Part shown: piece by piece, positions 1-10,768 of the stretch
Numbering within the stretch: position 1 is the first letter of the stretch
Layout: every line of letters begins with the position of its first letter
Assembly: GCA_023053575.1 (NCBI GenBank)
Contig: JAKZAP010000009.1
Location: 17,713,869 to 17,777,868, forward strand
DNA from: Branchinecta lynchi
Taxonomy: Eukaryota; Arthropoda; Branchiopoda; Anostraca; Branchinectidae
Reading direction: 5' to 3'
Length of the DNA: 64,000 bases
Program-made: the position numbers and the translations under genes
Notes under the pieces: generated by a model
Databases searched by the model: none
What the model was told of the DNA's origin: nothing
The model's input: only the letters and a program-made list of their open reading frames with translations

Positions 1-680
1 GCCAAAATCACTTTCGGTGTGTTTTATTCTGTTATAAAATTGTGTCCAGTTAACTGGACTACGCGATTAGGTTCAGATTAATAAACAAAGCATCACTAAT
101 TTTCTTATACGATTGGGTGCCATCTAAAGTCTTGAAAAACGTTGTTTTTATCAGAATATTGTAACAGATGTCACTGCTGCATGCCCTTCTTATTTACAGT
201 CCAGCTAAGCGGACAACGTGACACGCGCTCTTTCATCCGTAGATCCAGACTTTAATAATGTGTTCCAGACAACGTTTCAACAGATAAAATGGAAAAGAAA
301 AATAACAGACTTGATATCAGCTAACAGCCAACTATTTCAGGGTTATCCTGGCACAAACTTGAAGCAGAAATTCAATTACATTTCTTTGATTTTGAATTTA
401 TTAAAAAGGCCCTTCCTCTTTTGAAAGCATCTGACGGTTCAGACCGCCATCTTCTCCATTGAAGGTGCGTTCCTCCCGGCAAACTTTTCAAATTATAAAG
501 AACAAAACAGAGGTGTCAGCTGAGTCACTTTCATAGTTGAATGGTGAATTAGCAAAATATTCAAAAAGTGACAAAAGCGTGAGTGATTATTACTAGTATT
601 TATAGGAAAAAATGCCTGGTTTGGGTTTTAGTTTTGTCTTCGGCGATCATTCACTGTTAGCAAACGTTCACATAAGCATA
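1..680. other. No gene recognised
   Basis: AT-rich sequence without a convincing coding region, splice pattern or recognisable element. The longest open frame is under 70 codons and has no family resemblance that I can see. Confidence 0.5.
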
Positions 681-689
681 CCTCTACTG

Positions 690-777
690 TAGAAGCATGT
701 AGTAGCATCGTTAGTACTACATGCTACTTTTTCGTACCACTTCATACTACTATTTTGAGATAAATTTTGCATCGGGA
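690..777. repeat. FB4 fragment
   Basis: Contains the block reading CATGCTACTTTTTCG followed by a run ending in TTTTGCATCGGG. The same block closes the longer copies near 13.6 and 14.3 kb, so this is one end of that foldback family. Confidence 0.65.
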
Positions 778-839
778 AGCAACCTGCTACGCCAACGTCA
801 AAGAAAACTTCGATCAAAAACGCAACTCATCGATAAACG

Positions 840-895
840 GGTAAAGTCAACTTCGTTCTTCCTGGCAAGGGTCCTCCTTCGGCTGTAGCTCGAAG
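840..895. repeat. FB1 fragment
   Basis: The words CCTGGCAAGGGTCCTCCTTC belong to the FB1 family, which recurs at 12.1, 37.6, 43.1, 48.4, 55.0, 56.1 and 63.2 kb. Only the central part is present and neither terminal arm is visible. Confidence 0.5.
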
Positions 896-944
896 ATAGG
901 AACATGCAAAGTTGTCCTCGTCGCTGAGGCGACGCCACTTACCA

Positions 945-1297
945 CACTGTCAGAAGTTTCATAACAAATAACACGAGGATGTGCTGCTTCAACAGATAAT
1001 GCGTAACAGATAACACTTCGGATGTTATCTGCTGTGTTTCAAAATGTTACGCATAATAAGCGTTACCATCAGGAAGAACCGAAAAACCGCCTATCTGCTG
1101 AGCTTTCCGACATCATGACGATAAGGAATAAAGTCAGTAGATGCTTTTTTGGCTCTTTCTAACAAAGCTTGTTATGCATATGATTTGATGCATAACATTT
1201 TCAAACACAACAGATACCATTCGGAGTGTTATCTGTCACCCATTCTCTGTTAAAAACATGCATCCTAGTGTTATCTGTTGTGAAACTTCTGACAGTG
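945..1297. mobile_element. FB2 foldback element, copy 1
   Basis: The element opens CACTGTCAGAAGTTTCA and closes with the inverted complement, TGAAACTTCTGACAGTG. Homology between the two arms continues inward through AACA(A/G)ATAACAC(G/T)AGGATG. It is about 353 bp and mostly self-complementary, typical of a MITE or foldback DNA element. No transposase frame is present. The superfamily is not assigned: the ends begin CACTG, and no target-site duplication is clear because the right end abuts a second copy. Confidence 0.8.
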
Positions 1298-2704
1298 TAA
1301 CAGATACCATAAGGATGCGAGGTTTCAACAGACAATAGTGTAAAAGATGACACTTGTTGTGTTTGGAAACGTTATGCATGAAATGTTATGCATAATAAGC
1401 TTTGCTAGGAAGAGCCAAAAAAGCAACTATACTAACCTTATTCTTTATCGTCATGATGTCGCAAAACTCAGCAGGTGCTTTTTGGCGGTTTGTCGGCTCT
1501 TCCTGATGGTAACGCCAATTACGCATAACGTTTTGAAACAAAACAGACAACATCTGAAGTGTTATCTGTTAGGCATTATTTGTTGAAACCGCGCATCCTT
1601 GTGTTATCTGCTATGAAACTTCTGACCAGGGGCGTCGCAAGTGCATTTTCGGTGGGGGGGTGCAGAGCAAAAATTTTACCGAATCTTTCAAAAATTTTAC
1701 CGAATCCTAGAACTAAGAATTTGAGCTTTAAATTATGGAACAGAGACGACTACGGAGGAAGAGTAACAATAAAGGGCAGCATGAAAGACGATAAGACAAC
1801 TATTAGGCAGCGTTCTGGCGAAGGCCACATGGAGAATATACTGATGTGCGTGATTGCAGTAACAACTTCACCTCTTATAGCCAATAGAAAATTAAATCGA
1901 GCGCCGCAGGCGAAAATTTTCGAAATTAATTTTTTTTTCTGTAGGCTAAAACTAACTACTTCTCTTACAAATTCTATCATTTACCGTTGATTAAACGCCG
2001 AGACTCCAAGAAGTTCCAGAAACCGGATGGAGCGACGTTCCGGCAGTAGCAGTAACTGTAGTCTAGTCAATATACTACCCATAATTACATAAAGTGAGCG
2101 CCGCAGGCGAAATTTTTTGTTGCTTTTAATTTTAATCTTAATTTCCATCCAAATTCTAGCTTTTAACGTTTCGACATCTCAATCCTGAAACTGGCTTGAA
2201 ACCCCCTTCAAATGACGCGACGTTACACAAAATAGAGAATATTACGAAAAGCTCTGCAGGCGGAATTTTCGAAATATTTATGGATAGATATTCTTTTTGG
2301 AATCCAAAATAAAAGTAAGGACTATCGATGATACCATAGATCATCCCTTTTGTCTGCGACCAGTGCTTCACTCGACCTCTTCTGAGTTTCGAGGTTCGTG
2401 GTAACTTCCGAATCCTGGCAATTATAACGAATAAATTACCGAATTCCACTTATTATACCAACAAGTTTAGGCCGATAGCATGTTCGAGATTCTGTATAAC
2501 TAGCGTATCCCGGTTATTATACCGAATTGTTTTGGTATCGAAAGACTATACCGAACAATATTCACAGTATACTTTCGTCGAAACTGGAACGAATTCAGTA
2601 TTCGTGGTTAACTTCCTAATCCTGGAAATTATACTGAATAAATTACCGAATCCTAATGTGATACCGAATAATTTTGAACCAAAAGCTTATTCGGGGTTCT
2701 GTGT

Positions 2705-3077
2705 CAGGGGCGGATCCAGCCTTCCGTTCTAGGGGGGGCGATGCTTACCGAAAAGAGTGGGGGTAGTGTCCTTTTTGTCGGCCACATGGCTGATTTTTTT
2801 CGCGTTTTAAGTGTCCCTGTCGGTCTCTTATTTAACGAAAATGTGGTTTTCATATATTACAATAATGGTAAAAGCTGTACTTGATCAACTGACAACTGTT
2901 TACAAGAAAAATTCAAGCTCCTGGCTCCACTTGTAAAAAGATTTTAGAGTCTAGTTACAGTAGTTAGAACATGCGTTAATGCAGACTTGCGTAAGTGCAG
3001 TAAAACAAAACAAAAAATTAAAGCCCGTCTAGGGGGGGGCGACCGCCCCCCTCACCCCCCCTCTGGATCCGCCCCTG
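2705..3077. mobile_element. hAT-like MITE nested in the outer element
   Basis: The ends are CAGGGGCGGATCCAG and the inverse CTGGATCCGCCCCTG. The flanking 8-bp duplication TTCTGTGT is perfect (2697-2704 and 3078-3085). The 373-bp body has G-runs or C-runs near both ends and no coding capacity. It inserted into the outer element after that element had arrived. Confidence 0.9.
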
Positions 3078-3323
3078 TTCTGTGTAACTACGGAATCTGC
3101 ATAAATATACCGAATAGTTCCGGCATCGAAAAATTACCAAATGATTTCAGTAAGTTGTCTCACCAAATTCGTGATAACTACCGAATACCGGCAAATATAC
3201 CGAATCCCGATGATTATACCGAAGAGATTTGTACAGATAGCCTATTTAGGATTCTATATAACTACCGAATCCCCGTAAATATATCGAACAGTTCTGCTAT
3301 CGAAAAAATACCGAACAATTTTA

Positions 3324-3356
3324 GTAAAATTTTGGGCCTCCGGCCCAAAATTTTAC
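3324..3356. repeat. Perfect 15-bp hairpin
   Basis: Two perfect 15-base arms (GTAAAATTTTGGGCC and its complement) surround a TCC loop. It lies just inside the right end of the outer hAT-like element. It may be a subterminal structural feature of that element; there is no sign that it is a terminator or a microRNA. Confidence 0.6.
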
Positions 3357-3469
3357 CAAATCTCAAAAAGGTGGGGGGGTGCTGCACCCCCCCCCCCTTG
3401 CGACGCCCCTGCTTCTGACAGTGCACTGAGATCGCCAGTCCTCACCTACTTGCAGGTTCATATTTTCTG

Positions 3470-3588
3470 GCTACAACCTGAAATCTTGCCAAGAAGGGCC
3501 GGAAAAAATGCTAAAGCAAATCTTAGCTGACGTGTCCGTTTAGCATCATGTTTCTATATGAATCGCAGGAATCTTGGGCTGAAGGGGT
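3470..3588 (+). repeat. FB1 right-half fragment
   Basis: Contains TTGCCAAGAAGGGCCGGAAA, then TTAGCTGACGTGTCCGTTTA, then a CTTGGGCTGAAGGGGTAT tail. This is the same order as in the complete FB1 copies, and the left arm is missing. Confidence 0.65.
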
Positions 3589-3593
3589 ATTTA

Positions 3594-3757
3594 CACTGTA
3601 AAATAAAAAAATATGCATTTTTTGCTACTGGGATTAATCTTGTCTCTACTGAGATAAGATCGTTCCTAATACGGATTAATCTTATAGCAATAGAGATAAG
3701 ATTGATCCGAGTAGCAAATAAAACTTTAATCCTCACTCGGAGAAACTTTTTACAGTG
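3594..3757. mobile_element. FB8 foldback MITE, copy 1
   Basis: The outer ends are CACTGTAAA and TTTACAGTG. Inside them, TTTGCTACTGGGATTAATCT on the left is answered by an inverted, slightly diverged arm ending GAGTAGCAAA. It is 164 bp and non-coding. A second copy lies at about 20.3 kb. The target-site duplication is not evident. Confidence 0.7.
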
Positions 3758-4337
3758 GAGAACGGAACAAACCCGAGAGGCACCAGTAAATTCGACCTCT
3801 CATCGTCATATAACTTTTCTCTTACAGATGCTGGGTCACTACTCATCGATACAGCCACCATCATCGAAACAGACATTCCTTCAACCAATGGCGTCATTCA
3901 TGTGATCAACGGAGTTATATAATTTTGTTCTCTTACTTATATTGAAGTAGATTTGTCATAAATCATGTTAGAGCTACAGGGGAGGCAAAGTTAAAGTAGA
4001 TCAAATAAAAAATAAAAAAATGTTTTTTTTTTTTTTTTAATTACTAAGAGGTGAGTAAAAAAGTGACTCTGTTAACTGGCTAAGGGCCATGGATATCAAT
4101 GTCCGGGCCTGAGTGGAGATATGCTTCTATAACTTTTCTCGAACAGGTATGCAATGCGTATCTCCTTATGTCCAACAGGAAGTTATTTTAGGCAATTACT
4201 TTTGTGGAGGTTGTTACGATCTCGTATCATCCTTCAGAGAGGCTGCTACGAAAAAATTAAATTAAAGATAATACTCAGTAAAAAGTACAAAAATATTTAA
4301 AAATTATATATAAACTAAAATAAGAAATAAAAGAAAT

Positions 4338-4641
4338 GTTGAAAAATGACAGAACATTTACGCTCGTAGAAAATCAGTCTATGCCTTAGGTCGTAACCTT
4401 GTCACAGTCAGATTACCACTAAAAATATAGCTTGTCAACTGAAACAAGATCCTACTATCCCTTGCTTTCCAAAAGCTAGTTATTCAGCATTGAAAAAATG
4501 ACAGAACATCCTACTCTCATAGACAACCAGCCTATGTCCTACGTCATAACTTGACACAATCAGATTTCCAGTGAAAATACAGCTTGCCAGATGAAACAAC
4601 ATCCTACTATACTACTTACCAAAGGCTACTTACTCAGCATT
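4338..4641. repeat. Two-copy tandem duplication, about 152 bp
   Basis: Each unit begins TTGAAAAA(A)TGACAGAACAT and ends near CTCAGCAT. The copies (4338-4489 and 4490-4641) are clearly related but diverged, so the duplication is old. There is no coding signal. Confidence 0.75.
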
Positions 4642-4701
4642 GATCAGTTTTGTTCTGGAATTGTTTCTCAAGATCCAACAGTACCAACACGTGATGTGGG
4701 G

Positions 4702-4725
4702 CTTCTTCTTCTTCTTCTTCTTCTT
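4702..4725. repeat. (CTT)n microsatellite
   Basis: About eight consecutive CTT units directly follow GTGGGG. A short hairpin, AGGTGTT with AACACCT, follows at about 4745-4765. Confidence 0.9.
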
Positions 4726-5016
4726 TGTGGTGTTTGCGTTTACAGGTGTTGGTTGATAACACCTTTACACGACCCGTATAACTTCTTTGGGTGTTTCACT
4801 TTTCACTATTTCAAAAATACTTTCACATATTGTTCATATCTCTCAACTTCATACCCATAAATAATCTATATACAAACTATTTATACAAATATCTTATCCT
4901 CTTATTTCTAAACAATTTCAAACAAAATCGTTTCCATATTTTAAACATAACTTTAAACATCAATATTAAAATACTCTTTTTCCTTTCTAAAAATCTATTA
5001 TAAATCTAATCAAAAA

Positions 5017-5100
5017 ATGACGTCGTCCATCCTAAGAAACACAAACAAAAAAAGCAATGAATAAACACAATAATTTGTTCCTAAGTTGGAAGACGTCATT
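5017..5100. repeat. Short foldback sequence
   Basis: Arms AATGACGTCGTCC...CCTAAG and the inverse CTTAGG...GGAAGACGTCATT match at roughly 20 of 25 positions around a 35-bp AT-rich centre. It resembles a small MITE; no target-site duplication was found. Confidence 0.5.
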
Positions 5101-5101
5101 C

Positions 5102-5887
5102 AAAAATTGGGGAAAAATTAACTTAAACTAAATTCATACCATTGCTATTGTTTACTTTTTACTTCCGCGACCCCTAGAGTAGTCATATTAGTAGATCTAC
5201 AGTAGGTTTTCATGAACGCTAGATGGTATCCTAATCGCCAAAAAAAGTAAAAGACCATATTGGTAGAAACTGAAGTGCTTGGGTCCCAACAAAGGTCATT
5301 TTAGCAGGTCTACAGTAGGCTTGGGTTGCTACTTTACTAAAATAAAATTCCCTACGCCATTTGCTACAAAGTACACCAACAGAAGAATAAGACCTACCTA
5401 TAAAAATATTCTGTTCGAAAAAGATATAATAGTTAATATACCTCCATCTCGGTTCATATCAGTATGACAACCTCTACGGCCGTTTAAAAATATCAACCTC
5501 GCCTTATTTTCAATGGCCGTCTCGTTGTTATTTTCAGATATCAACCTCGATGTCTGAAGTTAACCTTTATTAAACGTTAGTTAACCTTGGACAGAGCCAT
5601 TTCATCGACTTGCTATGAGGAAAGTCAACTGCCAGTCAGCTAATTAAGGCCTCCTAAGAACACTAAGAAGAGCCTTTTGGGTCTTCATATACGATTTCGC
5701 CCAAAAACTACGCCGCCTAATGTTAGCTATCATTAAAACAATTACACCACTGTTAGCCTACCAAAGTACAGTTTTTACTTTGTGAATCTAAACTATAAAT
5801 ACGTTAAACAAGCATACTTTATATAAATACATCAAACATTAATAATTTTTCGTTTTTCACCCATTAAAAAGCACATGGCATAGAGAC
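5102..5887. other. No gene recognised
   Basis: Only a short direct repeat of GTCTACAGTAGG-like words (about 5195 and 5308) and a doubled ATATCAACCTCG word near 5490-5550 are visible. There is no convincing exon. Confidence 0.5.
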
Positions 5888-6452
5888 CAGTGGTTCCCAA
5901 GCGGTGGTACGCGAGACCCTTGCAAGGTGTACGCGAAGGAACCAAAATTGATTTAGTCTGTAGTCTGTAGCTTCAAAATCTCGCCTCACTCATTTTTGAT
6001 TGGCGGAAGCCATATTACCAGCAGAGGTATCACCAGCCAAATAAGCGGCAAGCTATTTTTTTTTTTTTTTTTTTTTTTTAGACACGCGTAGCATCTTTCC
6101 AAACATTTTGATGTTTACTTTTTGGGCTACGACTCCTCCTCCACTTGGTGACGTTAATATTTCCTTAATCTCTTTAACGTCACCTACTCTTTCTGAACAA
6201 ACATACACACTTCAAACTGTAATAAATTTAACTTCTGCATTTCAACTAAATAATTTAATTTTTTAATTTACATTTACCAATCTTAATACTTATTTATTCT
6301 TATTTCAATACAATTATAAACCTTTTTCTACGAAATCACCACCTCTACACATAAAAAACTTCTACAAAAACACCACCGTCCCCTATAATCTAAAATTAAA
6401 CTCCATAATCCATAATTTCAAACCACTCTATTTACTATAATCTTTAGCCTAG

Positions 6453-6486
<34 letters not shown>

Positions 6487-7042
6487 CCAATCTGCCCCCA
6501 ATTCTTATTTATTTTATTTTCTACAATTTCTAAACAATTTACTTTAATTTTCATTATTCGTTTCTTAAACATTTCACAATAAAATTATTCTCCAAGACCT
6601 CTTAATTTTCCCTTATACTTTAAAATCAACTTTTTTTATTTTTTTTATTATAACAGCGAAAAAGCAGACTATCCAATCAGGTACCCTACAATAACAAAAC
6701 CGTAAAAACAAATAAATGAAAATGCAACTTCCGCAGGAAGGGTGCCCTTCCGCCCTAGGGAACCCCTCCTTACGGTGGCTTTTATTTAACACTTCAATTT
6801 AAACAACCTTTTAACGTAATTTTCGAGTCCACTTAAACCAAAAAACAAAAAATATGATTTACGCTCAAAAGATCCTACTTTTGCAACAAGAAGGAGGATT
6901 TGTACGGACCTATAGGTCGTTTCTACCGACTTCTTTTTTTAAATAACTGCTTTTACGAAAAATCGCGGCGCTCCGCGCGGACTCTTTTCTTTTTAATCAT
7001 CTGGCCGACCTTTTTGGGGGGATGGGTGTTGTCAACCCTGCC

Positions 7043-8605
7043 CTAGTGAAATAGTCCGACCGCCAGCTCGTCAAAAGACGCTTAGTTTCGAAAACACCCG
7101 ACCCAAAAGGTACAGTAGGTTTAATAGTGGATTCCGACCAAATCGAACACGCTGATTCCAAATATGCCGGGAACTGGTTCCGGAAACGATGGCTTAAAGT
7201 AGAAATGAAGCCCGATGCTGTTCCATTATTTCCTCTCAATAAGAAGTATCGCTCTCAAACACAGTAGGTTGAAAAAAATGAATTCCGACCAAATCGAACC
7301 CGCTGATTTCGAATATGCCAGGAATAAATTCCGGAAAGGGTGGCTTAAAGTAGAAATGAATCCTGATGCTATTCCATTATTTCTTCTCAACTTCTCAATA
7401 GCTATCAAACACGGTAGGTTGAAAGTGGATTCTGACCAAATCGAACTCGTTGATTATGAATATACCGTTAATAAATAAAGTAGAGCTGGAACCTGATAAG
7501 TTATTCTTCTCCTCAGTAACTAGTGCCATCATCTGGTGTAGTGGGCTACTGTCGGCAGAAAAGTTTATTCTAACCAAATTGAACCCGCTGCTTACGTTTG
7601 CCAGGGATAGCCACTGGTTGCTTAAGGATGTGATGCGATTCTGTTGCTTAATAACCTAAGTTTGCTGAAAATCATCAACGACTACAGGGATTACAATTGG
7701 ATCAAATAACTTGATCTTGTTTTGAAATGTTACAAGAAATATCTAAATCACAAAAAGGCGAGTTAAATGGACACAGAAGTCTCAAACTTCGCCAACATTG
7801 CGTCACAAAATCAAATTCTAATTCTGAGTCGAAAGAACACCTGCCCCGCACGAACATTTTCGTGGCAACAATCGAGCTAGTGCAAAAACGAGGTCGGGTA
7901 CCCCTTCTGTACGTAAGAGATTAAATTGTGCAAACTTTGTCGGGTGCATCCGAGAAGTCCAAGTCTTGTCGGTACAACAAGTTATTTTTACACTTTTGTA
8001 CAGCCCAATCGGGCAAAACAGAAGAAATCAAATGCTGTATTGTTTTATCGGTCTTCACATCAGGTTCTTCTTACACTTTCTACTATTTACCCCAAACCTG
8101 CATTGTTCACATTAAAGTAACTGTTCAAATAATAAACATACCAGACAGACTGAGCTGCAAACATGGGTAAAAACCATCTTATTATGCCAAGTTTGGCTAC
8201 ATTATGTCCACTGTTAATAATCAGAAACCAGATGTTTTGCATTTTACGGCGCTAAATTCTCTAAATAAGTAGCAAGAAAGTCTGATCTTTAAGTTGCTTT
8301 TACTCTTATGTTTGTTTCGCAATTTTATTTCTTATTTTATTCGGAATCAGCGGGTTTGATTTGGTCGGAACCCATTTTTCAACCTACTGTGTTTGAGAGC
8401 GATACTTCTTATTGAGAGGAAATAATGGAACAGCATCGGGCTTCATTTCTACTTTAAGCCATCGTTTCCGGAACCAGTTCCCGGCATATTCGGAATCAGC
8501 GTGTTCGATTTGCTCGGAATCCACTTTTAAACCTACTGTACCTTTTGGGTTAGGGGGGTGTCACATTTTCAGGACCTGGCGGTCGGACTAAAAGTCAGTG
8601 AAGTA
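7043..8605. repeat. Long inverted repeat inside the 3.1-kb hAT-like element
   Basis: Sequence at about 7043-7300 (TAGTCCGACCGCC, then CAGTAGGTTTAATAGTGG, then CCGGGAACTGGTTCCGG) returns in inverted order at about 8340-8605. The arms are about 210-260 bp and are separated by about 1 kb. The right arm lies immediately upstream of the transposase relic. Confidence 0.75.
7108..7600. repeat. Tandem repeat, unit about 150 bp
   Basis: The word (T)CCGACCAAATCGAAC recurs at about 7133, 7284 and 7431, with a weaker copy near 7571. Each is followed by GAATATGCC-like and TAGAAATGAA-like words. The unit length drifts from about 151 to 140 bp. Short open frames here are by-products of the repeat. Confidence 0.75.
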
Positions 8606-8867
8606 ATGTTGATTCAAAACGAGCTAGCCTACTGCCGTAAATCTGTTCCTGTGTCAAAAAATATTGTTTCAAGAAGAATCGAAGACATTCCAAGTGATAT
8701 TGTCATTCAGGTTGCGAATTAAGGTAACGAAGAAGTTTGCGATGCAGTTTGATGAAAGAACGGAAAACATCAAAACCAAACACAGAAACAGGCTGACTGT
8801 AAAAAATATACTACTAATGACGTCGAGCCAAGATTTGACAAAATTTTTGCTACAAAGCCGCCTCTGA
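8591..8867 (+). pseudogene. hAT transposase relic (ZBED5/FAM200-like)
   Basis: The frame starting at 8591 contains NIVSRRIEDIPSDIVIQV. A second frame from about 8697 contains KKFAMQFDERTENIKT. In intact transposases of the ZBED5/FAM200/SCAND3-type hAT group, a TVSRRI...DI block is followed at once by a FALQLDEST block. Here the two blocks appear in that order but in different frames, with a stop (8720-8722) ending the first. It is therefore a frameshifted fragment of an enzyme that would cut and rejoin element ends in the nucleus. No catalytic triad can be assembled, and the upstream BED finger and downstream dimerisation domain are not visible. The family call is from motif memory, not a search. 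Confidence 0.6.
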
Positions 8868-9020
8868 TTGCCTCATTGATTTTGTATATATTTTTACACA
8901 TGTATGCCTTATCATTTATGATAATAACTGTCGTCTTTTTCACGTTTTGAAAAAGGGGGTACGCAATCCTTTCGAACCTTGATTAGGGGTACGCAGTACG
9001 AAAAAGGTTGGGAACCACTA

Positions 9021-9489
9021 GCATAGACGGAGTAAGAATAAAGAAAGAAAAAAAGAAGGAAACAGTAGAACAAGAGGAGACCAGACAAACATAGAGACTA
9101 TGACAACATTATCCTATCTACAGAACTATCGTAATGCTCTCCCATTGATGATTAATATTGTTACTGATCCCTTGGCTGGAAATTCAATTTTCTCTGACCT
9201 TTTCATTGTTTTTTTTTTCAGATCTTTTTCAGGTTTATTCATAAAAATGGTGAACACCATTAACTCTTTATGGCCCCACCATACGGCCTAACAAAAGGCC
9301 TTGTAAGGGGCGGGGCTTATTCTTAATTCATGTCGATTCTTATGGGAAACAAAACAAAACAAAACAGATCAGAAAGAGAGGAAAAAAGGATATAGCCTTT
9401 TACCTTTGGGGGGGGACGTCCGGTTTGTGCCGACAAAAAACGCCGTCGCGGCAACGGCGTACAGTTCCCGCCAGCACAGAATAGAACCG
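9021..9489. other. No gene recognised
   Basis: Contains an AAAAC-rich run near 9350 and a GC-rich stretch near 9430-9470 (GCCGTCGCGGCAACGGC). There is no supported exon. Confidence 0.5.
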
Positions 9490-10330
9490 GGCTAAAAGTA
9501 ACTGTAATGCATCAATTGAGGTTATTCCTTTAATGTAATTTCGTATTTTAAGTTCACATATTAGGCTTTTCATTTTTGCTTTCGCTAAAAAGCGAAGCTT
9601 CTAACGACTGTATCAAGAACAGGTAAACTAAACGCCGCAGGCGAAACTTTTTAAATCTGCGTTTTTTCCGGAATAATTTAGCCATACCTACCATACAGGT
9701 TTTAGCTTTTAACGTGTTTCAGACCCCCACGAATTTCAATCCTAAAACGCCAACTAAATTAAAAACCGTTCTTCCAAATAAAGAATACTACACAATTCGC
9801 CACAGGCAAAATTTTTGTGTAAACTAATTGTAATGCATCAGTTGAGATCATTCCTTTGGTATATTTTGGTATATTAAAGTTCACATATTCGGCTTTTCAT
9901 TTTTACTTTCGCTAATAAGCTCAGCTTCCGACGACTGTACTAAGACCAAGCGCCGCAGGCGAAATTTTTTAATCTGCCTTTCTTCCGGAAAAATTTAGCT
10001 ATAGCCTAGTACCGTACAATTTCCGGTTTTTAACATGTTTCCAACCCCAAGAATTTCTGTTCTAAAACGAAAACTCAATGATGGACCGTTCTTCCAAATA
10101 GAGAATACTACAGAATGGGCTGCAGGCGAAATTTGGGTGAAACTAACTGTAGTGCATCAGTTGAGATTGTTCCTATAATGTAAATTAATATATTTAAATT
10201 CACATTTCCGGCTTTTCGTCAGCTTCCGCTAAAAAGCGAAGCTTCCAACGACTGTACCCAGAACAAGTTGAACTAAGCAACGCCGGCCAAATTTTGTAAG
10301 TCTATATTTTTTCTGGAAAAATTTGCGCCC
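9490..10330. repeat. Tandem repeat, unit about 320 bp, 2.6 copies
   Basis: The word AACTAA(C/T)TGTA(A/G)TGCATC recurs at about 9497, 9821 and 10140. It is followed each time by TTCGGCTTTTC, AAAGCGAAGCTTC, GCCGCAGGCGAAA and TTCTTCCAAATA(A)AGAATAC. The GCGCCGCAGGCGAAA word is shared with 1.9-2.3 kb and with the left lip of the assembly gap at 15.4 kb. Confidence 0.8.
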
Positions 10331-10359
10331 GACAAATGTTTTTGATTTCTTACGTATAA

Positions 10360-10730
10360 AAGTCCCGATGTGCTGACAACAATACCGACGCCCGACAAAA
10401 GCATTCAGAATTTGATTTCTTTGTGTTTTGCCCGACAAGAAAGTAAAGAACTTTAAGTTGTGCTATGTACCAACGAGACATGCACTTTTTACAGAATTAG
10501 ATAAAAAAAAAAAAAAAAATCTTGTGAAAAGAACCTGATGTGCCGACCAGAATACCGGCGCCCGACAAAACTATGTGCCGACGAGAATACTGAGGCACGA
10601 CAAAAGAATATAAAATTCGATTTGTGCTTTGTGTGCTTTGCCCGACAAATATTTCCAGTGTTTGATTTCTTGCCTATAAAAAGAACCCGGTGTGCCAACG
10701 AGTCAATCGACGCCCGACAAAAAAATAAAA
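10360..10730. repeat. GCCCGACAAA-rich imperfect repeats
   Basis: Four to five blocks of the form GTGCCGAC(G)AGAATACCGACGC followed by CCGACAAAA lie at about 10370, 10538, 10572 and 10690, interleaved with TTTGATTTCTT(G/A)C words. It looks like a decayed minisatellite. The open frames on both strands are by-products. Confidence 0.6.
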
Positions 10731-10768
10731 AGTTTATTTCTTCTGGTTTTCTTATGCATAAAAAGGAA

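Larger units (their letters stand above)
1627..3411. mobile_element. hAT-like non-autonomous element (outer)
   Basis: The ends are CAGGGGCGTCGCAAG and its inverse, CTTGCGACGCCCCTG. Just inside both ends lie G-runs or C-runs. The flanks carry a perfect 8-bp duplication, CTTCTGAC, at 1619-1626 and 3412-3419. CAGGGG-type ends with an 8-bp TSD are the hallmark of hAT elements. The 1,785-bp body has no transposase. It has diverged repeats of the word TACCGAAT, blocks of the GCGCCGCAGGCGAAA repeat (around 1895-1925 and 2095-2115) and a nested element at 2705-3077. Confidence 0.88.
1298..3423. mobile_element. FB2 foldback element, copy 2, interrupted
   Basis: The stretch 1298-1626 is the reverse complement of the neighbouring copy, including the internal words around the TCATGATG motif. 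It reaches GAAACTTCTGAC and is then cut by the hAT-like element at 1627-3411. The last bases, AGTG, resume after the duplicated CTTCTGAC at 3412-3419. Copies 1 and 2 are therefore head to head and together form a roughly 680-bp inverted repeat. The left TIR of copy 2 is missing or shared. Confidence 0.75.
5888..9020 (+). mobile_element. Degenerate hAT-like element, 3.1 kb
   Basis: The left end is CAGTGGTTCCCAA and the right end is TTGGGAACCACTA, a TIR typical of hAT elements. The flanks read GCATAG(AG)AC on the left and GCATAGAC on the right: an 8-bp TSD with a later 2-bp indel. Most of the body is AT-rich and non-coding, with poly-T at about 6058-6079 and poly-A at about 6462-6482. A transposase relic sits at 8591-8867 in plus orientation near the right end. 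The centre has been rebuilt by tandem and inverted duplications (7043-8605). Confidence 0.82.

Noticed and set aside
1559..1990. 143-codon frame
   Set aside because: It crosses the junction between FB2 and the hAT-like element, so it cannot be an old gene.
3324..3356. Hairpin as a microRNA or terminator
   Set aside because: The stem is too short for a pre-miRNA and it lies within a transposon end; rho-independent terminators do not apply in this genome.
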